Assembly: GCA_016844935.1 (NCBI GenBank)
Contig: JAERTK010000292.1
Span: forward strand, 1-64,000
Direction: 5' to 3'
Length of the DNA: 64,000 nt
Source of the DNA: Desulfobacteraceae bacterium
Lineage (GTDB): Bacteria; Desulfobacterota; DSM-4660; Desulfatiglandales; Desulfatiglandaceae
Part shown: positions 51,055 through 60,745 of the stretch, one piece after another
Layout: each line of letters opens with the position of its first letter
How positions within the stretch are numbered: the first letter of the stretch is position 1
Notes under the pieces: generated by a model
Databases searched by the model: none
What the model was told of the DNA's origin: nothing
The model's input: only the letters and a program-made list of their open reading frames with translations
Position numbers and translations under genes: made by a program

Positions 51055-52514
51055 TGGCCAACGCTTACGATGTTCTGATTATTGGGGCCGGCGTTGTGGG
51101 AAACGCCATCGCAAGGGAGCTGTCCCGTTACCGGTTAAATGTGGGGGTCCTGGAAAAGGAACTGGATGTGGGCATGGGTACCAGCTCCCGGAACAGCGGG
51201 GTGGTGCACTCCGGCATCCACTACAAACCCGGCACCCTGCGGGCGAAACTGAATGTTCTGGGAAACGAGCTTATGGCGGGGCTCTGCCGGGATCTGAAGG
51301 TCAAAATTCAGTATATCGGCAAACTTACGGTGGCCCAGGACCAGGTGGATATTGAAACCCTTGAGGCATTGAAAGCCCAAGGGGAGGCCAACGGCGTGCC
51401 GGGCCTTGAAATCATAGATGTGGAGCGGATGCAGCAGATCCAGCCCGGGGTCGGCGGTATTCGCGCCCTCCACTCTCCCACCACCGGTATTATCTGCCCC
51501 TATGGCTTGACCATCGCCCTGGCTGACAACGCCCGTGAAAACGGTGTGGATTTTCACCTGGGTTCCCGGGTGACCGGCATTTCAAAGAAGGAAGACGGCT
51601 TTCAGGTGAAAACCGCCGGGGGCGGCTCATTTGAATCCAAGGTGCTCATCAATGCCGCGGGTCTTTACAGCGACGCCATCTGCAAAATGCTGGGTCTTAG
51701 CGAGTATACCCTCTATCCCTGCCGGGGGGAGTACCTCATCCTGGACAAACGTTTAAACGGAAGTCTCTCGGTCTTGATCTATCCGGCTCCCAGAAAAGGG
51801 AGTGCGGGCCTGGGTATCCATTTGACCAACACGGTGGACGGCAACATTCTCATCGGCCCCAGCAACGAATACGTGGATCATGCGGACGATTACGCATGCA
51901 CCGCCGACATTATCGACCAGCTCAAAAAGGAGGGCCGGGAACTACTTCCGGCCATCAGCACCTCTGATTTTATTCGGGGATTTTCGGGGTTAAGGCCCAA
52001 GCAGGCGCCACCTTCGGTGAAGGGTTTCAAGGAATTCGTCATTGAAAGCCGGAAGGACATTCCCGGTTTCATCAACCTGGTGGGTATTGAGAGTCCAGGG
52101 CTGACCTGCTCCCCGGCCATTGCACTCATGGTTCGGGATATGGTGGGTGAAAAACTTCCCCTTGAGGAGAAGGGGCTCTTTGTGGCGGAACGCAGCGGTT
52201 TTCCGGGATCATTCCACGATCTGCCCGAAGAAGAGAAAGCGGATCTGGTGGCACAGGATCCCGATTACGGTGAAATTGTCTGCCGTTGCGAGCAGATCAC
52301 CAAACGGGAGATTCTGGCGGCAATCGAAAATCCCTTGGGCAGCAGGACCATGGCCGGAATCAAATATCGGTCCCGGGCCATGATGGGTCGATGCCAGGGG
52401 GGATTCTGCATGCCCAGAATCGTTCAGATACTGGAGAGGGATTTCGGTTATCGGCCGGAAGACTATCGGCTTTACAGCCCGGATTCGTATCTTTTTACAG
52501 GACGCGTGCGTTAG
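51054..52514 (+). CDS. FAD-dependent hydroxyacid dehydrogenase with BFD-type [2Fe-2S] domain (LhgO/GlpA-like)
   Basis: A 486-residue protein: FAD-binding IIGAGVVGNAIARELSRY, SSRNSGVVHSGIHYKPGTLRAKL (as in L-2-hydroxyglutarate oxidases and GlpA-type dehydrogenases), GFSGLRPK and a C-terminal BFD-like cluster CRCEQIT...GRCQGGFC. It oxidises a 2-hydroxyacid or glycerol-3-phosphate-like substrate. It forms a gene trio with the next two genes, as in anaerobic glycerol-3-phosphate or hydroxyacid dehydrogenase complexes. The dehydratase upstream favours a hydroxyacid of the glutarate/butyrate type; inference only. Confidence 0.87.
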   Translation: MANAYDVLIIGAGVVGNAIARELSRYRLNVGVLEKELDVGMGTSSRNSGVVHSGIHYKPGTLRAKLNVLGNELMAGLCRDLKVKIQYIGKLTVAQDQVDIETLEALKAQGEANGVPGLEIIDVERMQQIQPGVGGIRALHSPTTGIICPYGLTIALADNARENGVDFHLGSRVTGISKKEDGFQVKTAGGGSFESKVLINAAGLYSDAICKMLGLSEYTLYPCRGEYLILDKRLNGSLSVLIYPAPRKGSAGLGIHLTNTVDGNILIGPSNEYVDHADDYACTADIIDQLKKEGRELLPAISTSDFIRGFSGLRPKQAPPSVKGFKEFVIESRKDIPGFINLVGIESPGLTCSPAIALMVRDMVGEKLPLEEKGLFVAERSGFPGSFHDLPEEEKADLVAQDPDYGEIVCRCEQITKREILAAIENPLGSRTMAGIKYRSRAMMGRCQGGFCMPRIVQILERDFGYRPEDYRLYSPDSYLFTGRVR

Positions 52515-52527
52515 GAATAAATGAAGT

Positions 52528-53766
52528 ATGCATGAAATAAAACGTGATTTAGTGATTATCGGCGGGGGCCCCGCGGGATTGGCTGCTGCGGCAGCCGCCC
52601 GGCAGGCGGGATGCGAAGATGTCCTCTTGATTGAACGGGACCGGATACTGGGCGGCATTTTGAACCAGTGCATCCATGATGGTTTCGGACTGCACCGGTT
52701 TGGCGAAGCCCTTACGGGCCCTGAGTACGCCCAGCGATATATTGATGAAATAAGGGATCTCCATATTGAGACCCTTCTGGGAACCATTGTGCTGTCCATG
52801 GACCGGGAGCGAAACCTCACCGTGAGTTCCAGGAAAGGCTATACCCGGATTAACGCCGGGACCGTGGTTCTGGCCATGGGATGCCGGGAACGAACCGCCG
52901 GCGCCATATCCCTGCCGGGCACACGCCCTTCGGGCATCTACACGGCGGGGGCTGCTCAGAATTTCATCAACCTGCAGAACATCATGGTGGGCCGTCGTGC
53001 GGTTATTCTCGGAAGCGGGGACATCGGGTTGATCATGGCCAGAAGAATGACCCTTGAAGGGGCAAAGGTGGAAGCGGTTTTTGAAATCCTGCCCTACGCC
53101 AGCGGTTTGCCCCGAAATATTCAGCAGTGCCTCAATGATTACGACATTCCGCTTCACCTGAGCACATCGATCATCGAAGTGCATGGAAAGGACCGTCTGA
53201 CCGGTGTCACCGTGGCGGAAATGGACCATTTCCAGCCTGTTCCCGGCACCGAGCGGTTTGTGTCCTGTGACACGCTGCTTCTTTCCGTGGGACTCATCCC
53301 TGAAAATGAACTCTCCGCGGGGGCATCCGTAAAAATGGAATCCAGAACCAGCGGTGCCTTTGTGGACGATACCTTCATGACCAGTATCCCCGGGGTGTTT
53401 TCCTGCGGCAATGTGTTGCACGTTCACGATCTGGTGGATCACGTTTCGGAGGAAGCTGCTCTGGCGGGAGAATTTGCCTGCCGATACCTGGGTGAAGACA
53501 TTTCCCAGGCGGATACCCCCATTGTCATCGAACCCAAAAGCGGGGTCAGATATGTCCTGCCCCAGCAGGTTTCGGGAAAGAGCGACTTTACCCTGTCGCT
53601 CCGTGTGACCGAACCCTCCAGGGATCGTGCGGTCTGGGTACGGGACGGGGATCGGAAGGTCGCCCGGAAAAAGCTGGTCCGGCTGCATCCGGCTGAAATG
53701 ATTCGCGTCAAAATCAAGAAAGATAAATTGGAAACCGCCAGAAAACTGGAAGTGAGCGTGGAATGA
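52528..53766 (+). CDS. FAD/NAD(P)-binding oxidoreductase subunit
   Basis: A 412-residue pyridine-nucleotide-disulfide-type flavoprotein: VIIGGGPAGLAAAAAARQAGCEDVLLIERD, LGGILNQCIHDGFGLHRFGE, VLAMGCRERTAGAI and an NAD-binding VILGSGDIGLIMARRM. It lacks a redox CxxxxC pair. As the middle gene of the trio it probably takes electrons from the dehydrogenase subunit to NAD or the next carrier. It overlaps the DUF1667 gene by four bases. Confidence 0.87.
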   Translation: MHEIKRDLVIIGGGPAGLAAAAAARQAGCEDVLLIERDRILGGILNQCIHDGFGLHRFGEALTGPEYAQRYIDEIRDLHIETLLGTIVLSMDRERNLTVSSRKGYTRINAGTVVLAMGCRERTAGAISLPGTRPSGIYTAGAAQNFINLQNIMVGRRAVILGSGDIGLIMARRMTLEGAKVEAVFEILPYASGLPRNIQQCLNDYDIPLHLSTSIIEVHGKDRLTGVTVAEMDHFQPVPGTERFVSCDTLLLSVGLIPENELSAGASVKMESRTSGAFVDDTFMTSIPGVFSCGNVLHVHDLVDHVSEEAALAGEFACRYLGEDISQADTPIVIEPKSGVRYVLPQQVSGKSDFTLSLRVTEPSRDRAVWVRDGDRKVARKKLVRLHPAEMIRVKIKKDKLETARKLEVSVE

Positions 53767-54137
53767 AAAGAAAAGAACTCACCTGCATCGTGTGCCCCAA
53801 CGGATGTCCGCTGGAAATCGATTTTGAAGAAACACCCTCAATCCAGATCACCCAAATTGAGGGCCATACCTGCGACAAGGGACCCACGTGGGCGGAACAG
53901 GAATTGACCCGGCCCATGAGGACCATTGCCAGCAATATCCAGGTGGAAAACGGGGATTTTCCGCTGGTCAGCGTTCGAACCGACGCCCCCATTCCCAAGA
54001 ACAGCATCTTTCAAGTCATGAAAGAGATTCAGTCCATCACCGTCAAAGCCCCCGTTTCCATTGGCCAGGCACTCATCGAAAATCCCGCAGGTACCGACTG
54101 CAATATCATTGCCACCCGGCATGTGAATCTTGCTTAG
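53763..54137 (+). CDS. DUF1667 cysteine-rich subunit
   Basis: A 124-residue protein of the DUF1667 family: start KELTCIVCPNGCPLEID with the CxxCPxGC motif, a middle HTCDKG cysteine, and VSVRTDAPIPKNSIFQVMKEI. It normally travels with the two flavoproteins just upstream and is presumed to carry an iron-sulfur cluster in that complex. Its biochemical role is undefined. Confidence 0.88.
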   Translation: MKRKELTCIVCPNGCPLEIDFEETPSIQITQIEGHTCDKGPTWAEQELTRPMRTIASNIQVENGDFPLVSVRTDAPIPKNSIFQVMKEIQSITVKAPVSIGQALIENPAGTDCNIIATRHVNLA

Positions 54138-54268
54138 CCCCTTCCTCTCCCCCTGACAACTGTCCCCTGCCCCCTTTCAGGCAAATGCTTCAATTTTGTT
54201 GAATATCTTTCAATAGTTCTGGTATGCTTCCCAAAGAAACAGATCATGAGCGTGGAGGAGCAACTATT

Positions 54269-55453
54269 ATGGCTACGAAAGCCGGCGTGGGAATGAGCCA
54301 TCATCGCAATCCAATGATGGCCGGGCGGGAAGCTGTTGAAATGGCGCTTAAGGATGGCGGCATTGAAAAACCGGACTTTGTTTTCATGTTTGCAACGGTG
54401 GGTTATAACCAGCAGGCCCTGCTCAAGTCCGTACGGGAATCCAGTGGCGGAGCCCCCCTTTGCGGGTGCTCCGGTGAAGGGACCATGATCCGGGGCGAGG
54501 TGGACGAATCCAATTTTTCCCTGGTCATCATGGCCATCAGTTCGGATCAATTGCACTTCGTTAACGGAATGGGCGCAGGCCTTAAAGCCGATTCAGGGGG
54601 TGTAGGACGGAATGTGGCCGAAACCATTGCACCCGGGATACGTTCAGATGCACTGGCACTTTTTCTATTTTCGGATGGCCTCACTTTCAATTTCGATCGA
54701 TTTCTCAAAGGTCTTGAAGGCACACTGAACCTGGAACAACTGCTACCTATTGTTGGCGGTGCCGCCGCAGACAACTGGCAGCTTACGCGCACGTATCAGT
54801 ACTGTGACGATACGGTTTTCACAGATGGCGTTTCCTGGGCGCTGCTTTCAGGAGATGCCCGCATGGCCTGGGCCGTTAACCACGGTTGCGTCGCCACAGG
54901 TATCGCACACACCATTACCCGCTCGGAGGAAAACACCATCTATGAAATTGACGGGCGACCGGCCCTCGAGGTCCTCAAAGAGTATCTGACCGACGATGAA
55001 ATTGTCGATTGGGCCAAGGCGGTCATTCACCTGACCCTGGGGTTTGAGACGCCGGGGCACATGGAAGGTTATGATGATTACATGATTCGTTTCATGCCCA
55101 CCAAAGATGATGAGAAGGGGTCTTTTACCATTCCCACAGAGGTGGTGGAAGGCACCCGTATCTGGATGACCCGCAGGGATTATGATAAAGTGACCCAGGG
55201 GGTTGATAACCTGGCGGCCCGGATCAACGAACAGCTGGGCGAAAACCCTGCCCGGCTGGTGTTCCAGTTTGACTGTTGCGGCCGGGGCAAGGTGTTTGTG
55301 CGGGAGCACCAGAAGACCGCGCTTCTGGACCGACTGCAACAACAGATACCGGATGCACCCTGGATAGGCTTTTATACCCTGGGAGAAATCGGTCCCGTGG
55401 GGAAATTCAATTGTTTTCATAATTACACCGCCGTCATCGCTGCGGTTTATTAA
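54269..55453 (+). CDS. FIST-domain sensory protein
   Basis: A 394-residue soluble protein with FIST_N (GREAVEMALKDGG, FMFATVGYNQQALLKSVRE, LCGCSGEGTM, LFLFSDGLT, GGAAADNW) and FIST_C (ALEVLKEYL...RLVFQFDCCGRGKVF, GFYTLGEIGPV). FIST proteins are thought to bind small ligands such as amino acids and feed signal transduction. It sits just ahead of the hybrid kinase, which lacks an extracellular sensor, so it may supply the signal. The ATG 54269 has GGAGGAG upstream; a further in-frame ATG at 54224 has none. Confidence 0.88.
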   Translation: MATKAGVGMSHHRNPMMAGREAVEMALKDGGIEKPDFVFMFATVGYNQQALLKSVRESSGGAPLCGCSGEGTMIRGEVDESNFSLVIMAISSDQLHFVNGMGAGLKADSGGVGRNVAETIAPGIRSDALALFLFSDGLTFNFDRFLKGLEGTLNLEQLLPIVGGAAADNWQLTRTYQYCDDTVFTDGVSWALLSGDARMAWAVNHGCVATGIAHTITRSEENTIYEIDGRPALEVLKEYLTDDEIVDWAKAVIHLTLGFETPGHMEGYDDYMIRFMPTKDDEKGSFTIPTEVVEGTRIWMTRRDYDKVTQGVDNLAARINEQLGENPARLVFQFDCCGRGKVFVREHQKTALLDRLQQQIPDAPWIGFYTLGEIGPVGKFNCFHNYTAVIAAVY

Positions 55454-55491
55454 TCTTCCCGAACGTTGAACCCTCAAAGAGGTTTCTCGTC

Positions 55492-58400
55492 ATGACCGTA
55501 ATGGATTCCGAAAAGGCGTTGGCAGCGCTTCGTTCTCAGGTTGAGGAAGCCGAAAGCCGGATTGAAAAACTTCAGCAGGAAAACCGGCAGCTGAGCGGAC
55601 AGGTGAAACGCCTGAGCAAGACCGAGGTTGAACTTTACGGCATCCAGGGGCAACTGGATTCCCAGATGCTGTTTTATCAACAGCTCTACGAAGTGGGTAA
55701 GCAGCTGACCACCACCACCGAGCTGGCCGAAATCCTTCAGATCACCCTTCAATTCGTTCTCTATGAACTCAATTTCGAGCGTTGCCTCATCCTCATGTAT
55801 GACACACAGGAAAATGCATTCCGGGTTCAGGCCATAGATGGATATTATGACGATGAGAAACGTCCTACCGTTGAGTCCCTGAGCCTGCCGGAGGATGATC
55901 CCATCCTTGTACAGTTGCGGGATGCGCCCCAACGGATCATCTGTACCGAAAGCTGTCATGAGGAGCCGTTAAAGGTGCTGGGCCGAAAACTGGATATGGA
56001 CGATTATATCCTGTTACCCCTGGGCGGAGAACCGGAGGAGCCCCTGGGTCTTCTGGCAGCTGGAAATACAGCAGATATGAGGTCATTTCAGGCAGCGGTT
56101 GAGGCGGAAGGGGACGCCGATATGGGGCTCGCCAGAATGGTGAGTCATACATCCGCCGCCATCAATAATGAAAAATTTTATCGAGCGTTGCGGGAGAGCG
56201 AAGAAAAATACAGAACCATCCTCGAAAGTATTGAAGATGGCTATTTTGAACTTGACGTTGCCGGAAGTTTTACCTTTTTCAATGAGTCCCTGTGCAGAAT
56301 TCTCGGATATCCCAAAGACGAGTTAATGGGTATGAATTACCGAACCTATATGGATCAAGAGACAACAAAAAATGTATATCAAGTCTTTAACAGGGTATAT
56401 ACCACCGGAGCGCCGGAAAATGGCTTTGACTGGGCGGTTACAAAAAAAAATGGGGCAAAGATCAATTTGGAGAGCTCTGTATCCCTAATGGTGGATGCAG
56501 AGGGTCAGCCAATGGGGTTTCGAGGTATCGCACGTGATATCTCCGAGCGCTATCGGGCCGCAGAAGCGTTACGGGAGAACGAAGAGAAGTACCGCACACT
56601 GTTTGAAGAATCGAGGGACGCCATTTTTATCTGCGATCCCACCGGTGAAATGCTTGATGGGAATCAGGCCATGCTGGATCTTTTTGGTTATACCCGATCC
56701 GAGATGATGGCGATGAACGTCTGGGATACCAATATGAATCGGGATGATTTGGCCAGATTTGTAGCGTCCGCCGACGAGGAGGGTTCGGTCAGGGATTTTG
56801 AGACAACGGCTCGGAAAAAGAACGGCGAACCGATGAACTGCGTGATCACCGCCACTTGCCGGCGAACCGATGACGGGCGCATCCAGGTTTATCAGGGCAT
56901 TGCAAGGGATATCACGAAACAGAAGCAGGCGGAAGCGGATTTGCAGAAGTATCAGGAGCATCTGAAGGAGTTGGTGGAAGAACGTACGGCGGAACTGGCG
57001 AAAGCCACCTTGGAGGCCCATCAGGCCAGGCAAGCGGCCGATGACGCCAACGAAGCCAAGAGCAGCTTCCTGGCCAATATGAGCCATGAACTGCGCACGC
57101 CCATGAACGCCGTCTTAGGCATGACACATCTGGCGCTTAAAACGGAGTTGACGCCTAAACAAGAGGACTACCTGAGCAAAATCCAGTCATCCGCCCATTC
57201 CCTCCTGGGGATTATCAATGATATTCTGGATTTCTCTAAAATTGAAGCCGGTAAGCTGGACATGGAGGCCGTGGATTTTAATCTGGAGGATGTCCTTGAG
57301 AACATGACCAACCTGATCATGGTCAAAGCCCAGGAAAAAAAGGATCTGGAGGTTTTGTTTGATATTGATCCGGCGGCGCCCAGACGCCTGGTGGGGGATC
57401 CCCTGCGCCTGGGACAGGTCCTCATTAACCTGGCCAACAATGCTGTGAAGTTCACGGAATCAGGCGAAATTGTGATTTCAGCCCATTTGTTGAACCAGGA
57501 CGAAGACCGGGCAACATTGGAGTTCAGGGTGAGAGACACGGGTGTGGGCCTCACCCGGGAACAGATCGGCAGGCTCTTTCAGGCATTTACCCAAGCCGAT
57601 ACCTCCACCACCCGGAAATTCGGCGGTACCGGATTGGGGTTGACCATCAGCAAACGCCTGGTGAACATGATGCAGGGCGAAATCCGGGTTGAAAGCGAAC
57701 CGGGAGAGGGGAGCGCCTTTATCTTCACCACGGTATTTGGCTTTGGGCGGGAAAAAGATCAGAGCCGATTCAGCCCGTCACCGGACCTTCGGGGTATGAA
57801 GGTTCTGGTGGTGGATGACAATGCCACTTCCAGGGAAATCCTGGAGGGAATTCTGGCCTCCTTTTCTTTTAAGCCGACCCTGGCCTCTTCCGGCGAAGAA
57901 GGCTTGACGGAACTTGCTGGAGCCGATGCAGATGATCCCTATGAACTGGTGATCATGGATTACAAAATGCCGGGAATGGATGGTATTGAAGCGGCCCGGA
58001 GTATGAAGCAGAACACACAACTGAGTCGAATTCCGGCCGTTATCATGGTGACCAATTATGGCGGTGAAACGGTGATGCAGCAGGCCGACGAAGCCGGGTT
58101 GGACGGATTTCTTTTAAAACCCGTAAACCCTTCAGTTCTGTTTGATGCCATCATGCATGCCTTTGGCAGGGAGGCGCCCCGATCCTCTCGGGCGGTTCAG
58201 GAAGATGCTTCTGGATTGGAGGCGCTCAGCCGGATTCGGGGGGCACGGGTGCTCTTGGTGGAAGACAACGAGATCAATCAGCAGGTGGCCGGCGAAATTC
58301 TTGCGGCCGCGGGCCTCCAGGTTTCACTGGCCAACAATGGTCAGGAAGCGGTGGATGCTGTAAAAAATGATGATTTTCATGCAGTCCTCATGGATGTGCA

Positions 58401-59310
58401 AATGCCGGTCATGGACGGATATGCGGCTACCCGTGAAATCCGCAGATGGGAAGAACAATTCCGAAATCCGCAATCCGCAATCCCCATTCCAATCATTGCC
58501 ATGACCGCACATGCACTGGCCGGTGATCGGGAGAAATCCCTCGAAGCGGGGATGAACGATCATGTGTCCAAACCCATCGATCCCGAACTGCTCTTTGAAA
58601 CCCTTTTGAAATGGATCAGGAAATCCCCTGGCGGGCAGCCGGGGCAGGAATGCTCCGTGGAAACGGATCCTGCATCTCATGCGCCTTGTGATGAATCGGA
58701 TTTTCCCGAGCTTGACGGCATCCATGTGGCCATGGGTCTCAAGCGCCTCCTGGGCAACGAGACATCGTATCGGCGGATTCTTTTACGATTTGGCCGGGAG
58801 TTTGAAAATGCGGCAGATACCCTCAAAGATCTGGTAAATCGCGCAAAATACGAAGAGGCCGAGATTCTGGCCCACTCCATTAAGGGCGCCGGTGGAAATC
58901 TGGGAGCTGAAACACTTCAGGCGGCAGCTGCGGTCCTGGAGAAAGGTTTCAAAGATGGTGAAAAGGCATTGCCCAAGGAAGCGTTTGATCATTTCAAAAA
59001 GGAGCTGGGGAAGGTTATGATCGCTTTGATGGCGCTTAGAGAGGATGATCCGTCCGCGCCCGAGATGCTGGAAACCCCCGCAGGAATAGATCCCCAGGTG
59101 GCTGAGGCATTTGCTGCCCGCATAAGAGAGGCCGCAGAAATGGGAGATGTTATGGCATTGTCTCAAGTGGGCGCCGAACTGTCGGCTCGAACGGACGGCT
59201 CGAATGTATATGGCGCAAAAATCAGCCGTCTTGCGGATGATTTCGATTTTGATGGCCTTCTGGAAATGGCGGATGACCTGGCAGCAACGGCCCCGTCCCG
59301 AGGAGTGTGA
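55492..59310 (+). CDS. Cytoplasmic hybrid histidine kinase: GAF-PAS-PAS-HisKA-HATPase-REC-REC-HPt
   Basis: A 1272-residue protein without membrane segments. Coiled coil at the start, GAF-like (about 60-225), two PAS (about 232-350 and 360-480), HisKA MSHELRTPMN (His532), HATPase (NAVKFTESG, DTGVGLT, GGTGLGLTI), REC1 (VDDNATSRE, VIMDYKMPGMDG), REC2 (VEDNEINQQ, VLMDVQMPVMDG) and a C-terminal HPt with LAHSIKGAGGNLG (His1128). This is a self-contained phosphorelay. REC2 contains an unusual RNPQSAIP insertion encoded by tandem heptamers (58461-58483). The next gene, a REC-cyclase, begins one base after its stop and is the likely final acceptor. Confidence 0.93.
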   Translation: MTVMDSEKALAALRSQVEEAESRIEKLQQENRQLSGQVKRLSKTEVELYGIQGQLDSQMLFYQQLYEVGKQLTTTTELAEILQITLQFVLYELNFERCLILMYDTQENAFRVQAIDGYYDDEKRPTVESLSLPEDDPILVQLRDAPQRIICTESCHEEPLKVLGRKLDMDDYILLPLGGEPEEPLGLLAAGNTADMRSFQAAVEAEGDADMGLARMVSHTSAAINNEKFYRALRESEEKYRTILESIEDGYFELDVAGSFTFFNESLCRILGYPKDELMGMNYRTYMDQETTKNVYQVFNRVYTTGAPENGFDWAVTKKNGAKINLESSVSLMVDAEGQPMGFRGIARDISERYRAAEALRENEEKYRTLFEESRDAIFICDPTGEMLDGNQAMLDLFGYTRSEMMAMNVWDTNMNRDDLARFVASADEEGSVRDFETTARKKNGEPMNCVITATCRRTDDGRIQVYQGIARDITKQKQAEADLQKYQEHLKELVEERTAELAKATLEAHQARQAADDANEAKSSFLANMSHELRTPMNAVLGMTHLALKTELTPKQEDYLSKIQSSAHSLLGIINDILDFSKIEAGKLDMEAVDFNLEDVLENMTNLIMVKAQEKKDLEVLFDIDPAAPRRLVGDPLRLGQVLINLANNAVKFTESGEIVISAHLLNQDEDRATLEFRVRDTGVGLTREQIGRLFQAFTQADTSTTRKFGGTGLGLTISKRLVNMMQGEIRVESEPGEGSAFIFTTVFGFGREKDQSRFSPSPDLRGMKVLVVDDNATSREILEGILASFSFKPTLASSGEEGLTELAGADADDPYELVIMDYKMPGMDGIEAARSMKQNTQLSRIPAVIMVTNYGGETVMQQADEAGLDGFLLKPVNPSVLFDAIMHAFGREAPRSSRAVQEDASGLEALSRIRGARVLLVEDNEINQQVAGEILAAAGLQVSLANNGQEAVDAVKNDDFHAVLMDVQMPVMDGYAATREIRRWEEQFRNPQSAIPIPIIAMTAHALAGDREKSLEAGMNDHVSKPIDPELLFETLLKWIRKSPGGQPGQECSVETDPASHAPCDESDFPELDGIHVAMGLKRLLGNETSYRRILLRFGREFENAADTLKDLVNRAKYEEAEILAHSIKGAGGNLGAETLQAAAAVLEKGFKDGEKALPKEAFDHFKKELGKVMIALMALREDDPSAPEMLETPAGIDPQVAEAFAARIREAAEMGDVMALSQVGAELSARTDGSNVYGAKISRLADDFDFDGLLEMADDLAATAPSRGV
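58461..58483 (+). repeat. Tandem heptamer repeat inside a receiver-domain coding region
   Basis: One CCGAAAT and two CCGCAAT units plus two more bases, translated as RNPQSAIP in a loop of REC2. The other receivers of this window go directly from the RR helix to IIAMTA (for example in the kinase at 1565). It matches the intergenic heptamer at 34979-34992. Confidence 0.6.
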
Positions 59311-59311
59311 A

Positions 59312-60688
59312 ATGACCGGTGACACAATGGAATCTTCAAACAACCCTGAAAAGCCCGAACTCATTCTGCTGGTGGATGATAATACCACAAACCTGCAGGT
59401 GCTGCATGAAACCCTGGCCGGAACCGGTCACAAATTTCTCATTGCCAAGAACGGTGAAAGCGCCCTTACCATTTCTCAAAAGGCCAAGCCATCCCTGATC
59501 CTTCTGGATATTATGATGCCGGGGATGGACGGTTTTGAGGTGTGTCGCCGATTGAAAGCGGATCCCGGAACGGAGGCCATTCCGGTCATCTTTCTGACGG
59601 CCCTGGATGATACCGAAGACAAAGTGAAGGGGTTTTCCCTGGGAGCGGTGGATTTTGTGTCGAAGCCGTTTCAGGCCGAAGAGGTGATCGCCCGGGTGAA
59701 CACCCATCTGACCATCAGCCGATTAAGAAAATCCCTTGCAGAGAAAAACTGGGAATTGACGTCCGTAAACGATCTTTTGGAAGAACGTGTTCGAGCGCGG
59801 ACCCAGGAACTGGCCGAATTGAACCACATTTACGAACGGTTCGTACCCCGGGAATTCATCAGCTTGCTGAAAAAGAAAAGCATCCGGGAAATTCGACTGG
59901 GAGACCAGATCAAGCAACAGATGACAGTCATGTTTGCCGACGTTCGCGGCTGGACAACCCTTTCTGAGGCCATGTCGCCCCAGGACAATTTCAAGTTTAT
60001 CAACGGGTATCTGCGGCGCGTGAGCCCGGTCATAGAGAAGCATCACGGGTTCATTGACCAGTATTATGGGGACGGTGTCATGGCGCTTTTTCCCGACAGC
60101 CCCGATGATGCGGTGATGGCGGCCATTGCCATGCACGGGGTTGTGGATGAATACAACGAAGAACGGCAATCTCACGGACTTCTCCCCATGGGTATCGGCG
60201 TGGGTCTTCACCTGGGCGATTTGATGCTGGGGATCATCGGGAGCGAAGATCGTATGCAGGGTGCGGTGGTGTCGGATGATGTCAATCTGGCGGCAAGGCT
60301 GGAGGGACTGACCCGGATTTACGGTTCTTCGGTTACTTTAAGTGAGCTGACCTTTACCCAATTGAAAGATCCGCATCGATACATGCACCGCTTTGTGGAT
60401 AAGGTTTCCGTCAAAGGAAAGAAGAAACCGGTGTCCGTGTATGAGGTTTATGATGGGGATCCCAAAGAGATGGCGGTATTGAAAGAGGAGACCAAAGGAG
60501 AATTCGAAGCGGGTTTACAGCTTTACTATGACAGAAAGTTTTCCGAAGCCAGCGTCAAATTCAGCCGGGTGCTGCAAAAAAACCCGGAAGACAAGGCTGC
60601 CCGAATCTATCTGGAACGGTGCGCCCGTTATATGGTGAATGGGGTTCCTGAGGACTGGACCGGGGTGGAAACCTTGACGAAAAAATAG
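59312..60688 (+). CDS. Response regulator with class III adenylate/guanylate cyclase output
   Basis: A 458-residue protein: receiver (LLVDDNTTNLQ, LILLDIMMPGMDG, FLTAL, VSKPF), a coiled coil, and a class III cyclase domain with the two metal-binding aspartates (MFADVRGWTTLSE; QYYGDGVMALF) and the NLAARLEGL catalytic helix. It ends in a TPR-like stretch (EFEAGLQLYYDRKFSEASVKFSRVLQ). Phosphorylation by the preceding hybrid kinase would set cAMP (or cGMP) production. The ATG at 59312 follows GAGGAGTG; a second ATG lies 15 bases on. Confidence 0.92.
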   Translation: MTGDTMESSNNPEKPELILLVDDNTTNLQVLHETLAGTGHKFLIAKNGESALTISQKAKPSLILLDIMMPGMDGFEVCRRLKADPGTEAIPVIFLTALDDTEDKVKGFSLGAVDFVSKPFQAEEVIARVNTHLTISRLRKSLAEKNWELTSVNDLLEERVRARTQELAELNHIYERFVPREFISLLKKKSIREIRLGDQIKQQMTVMFADVRGWTTLSEAMSPQDNFKFINGYLRRVSPVIEKHHGFIDQYYGDGVMALFPDSPDDAVMAAIAMHGVVDEYNEERQSHGLLPMGIGVGLHLGDLMLGIIGSEDRMQGAVVSDDVNLAARLEGLTRIYGSSVTLSELTFTQLKDPHRYMHRFVDKVSVKGKKKPVSVYEVYDGDPKEMAVLKEETKGEFEAGLQLYYDRKFSEASVKFSRVLQKNPEDKAARIYLERCARYMVNGVPEDWTGVETLTKK

Positions 60689-60745
60689 GACACGCTTTTA
60701 CTTGAGTCTTTTTTTGCGGCAGCTACCCCATTTCAGGAGTTTATT

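Noticed and set aside
52549-53688. Minus-strand open frame opposite the FAD oxidoreductase subunit
   Set aside because: Antisense shadow; the plus-strand frame carries the FAD and NAD motifs and overlaps its neighbours as an operon.
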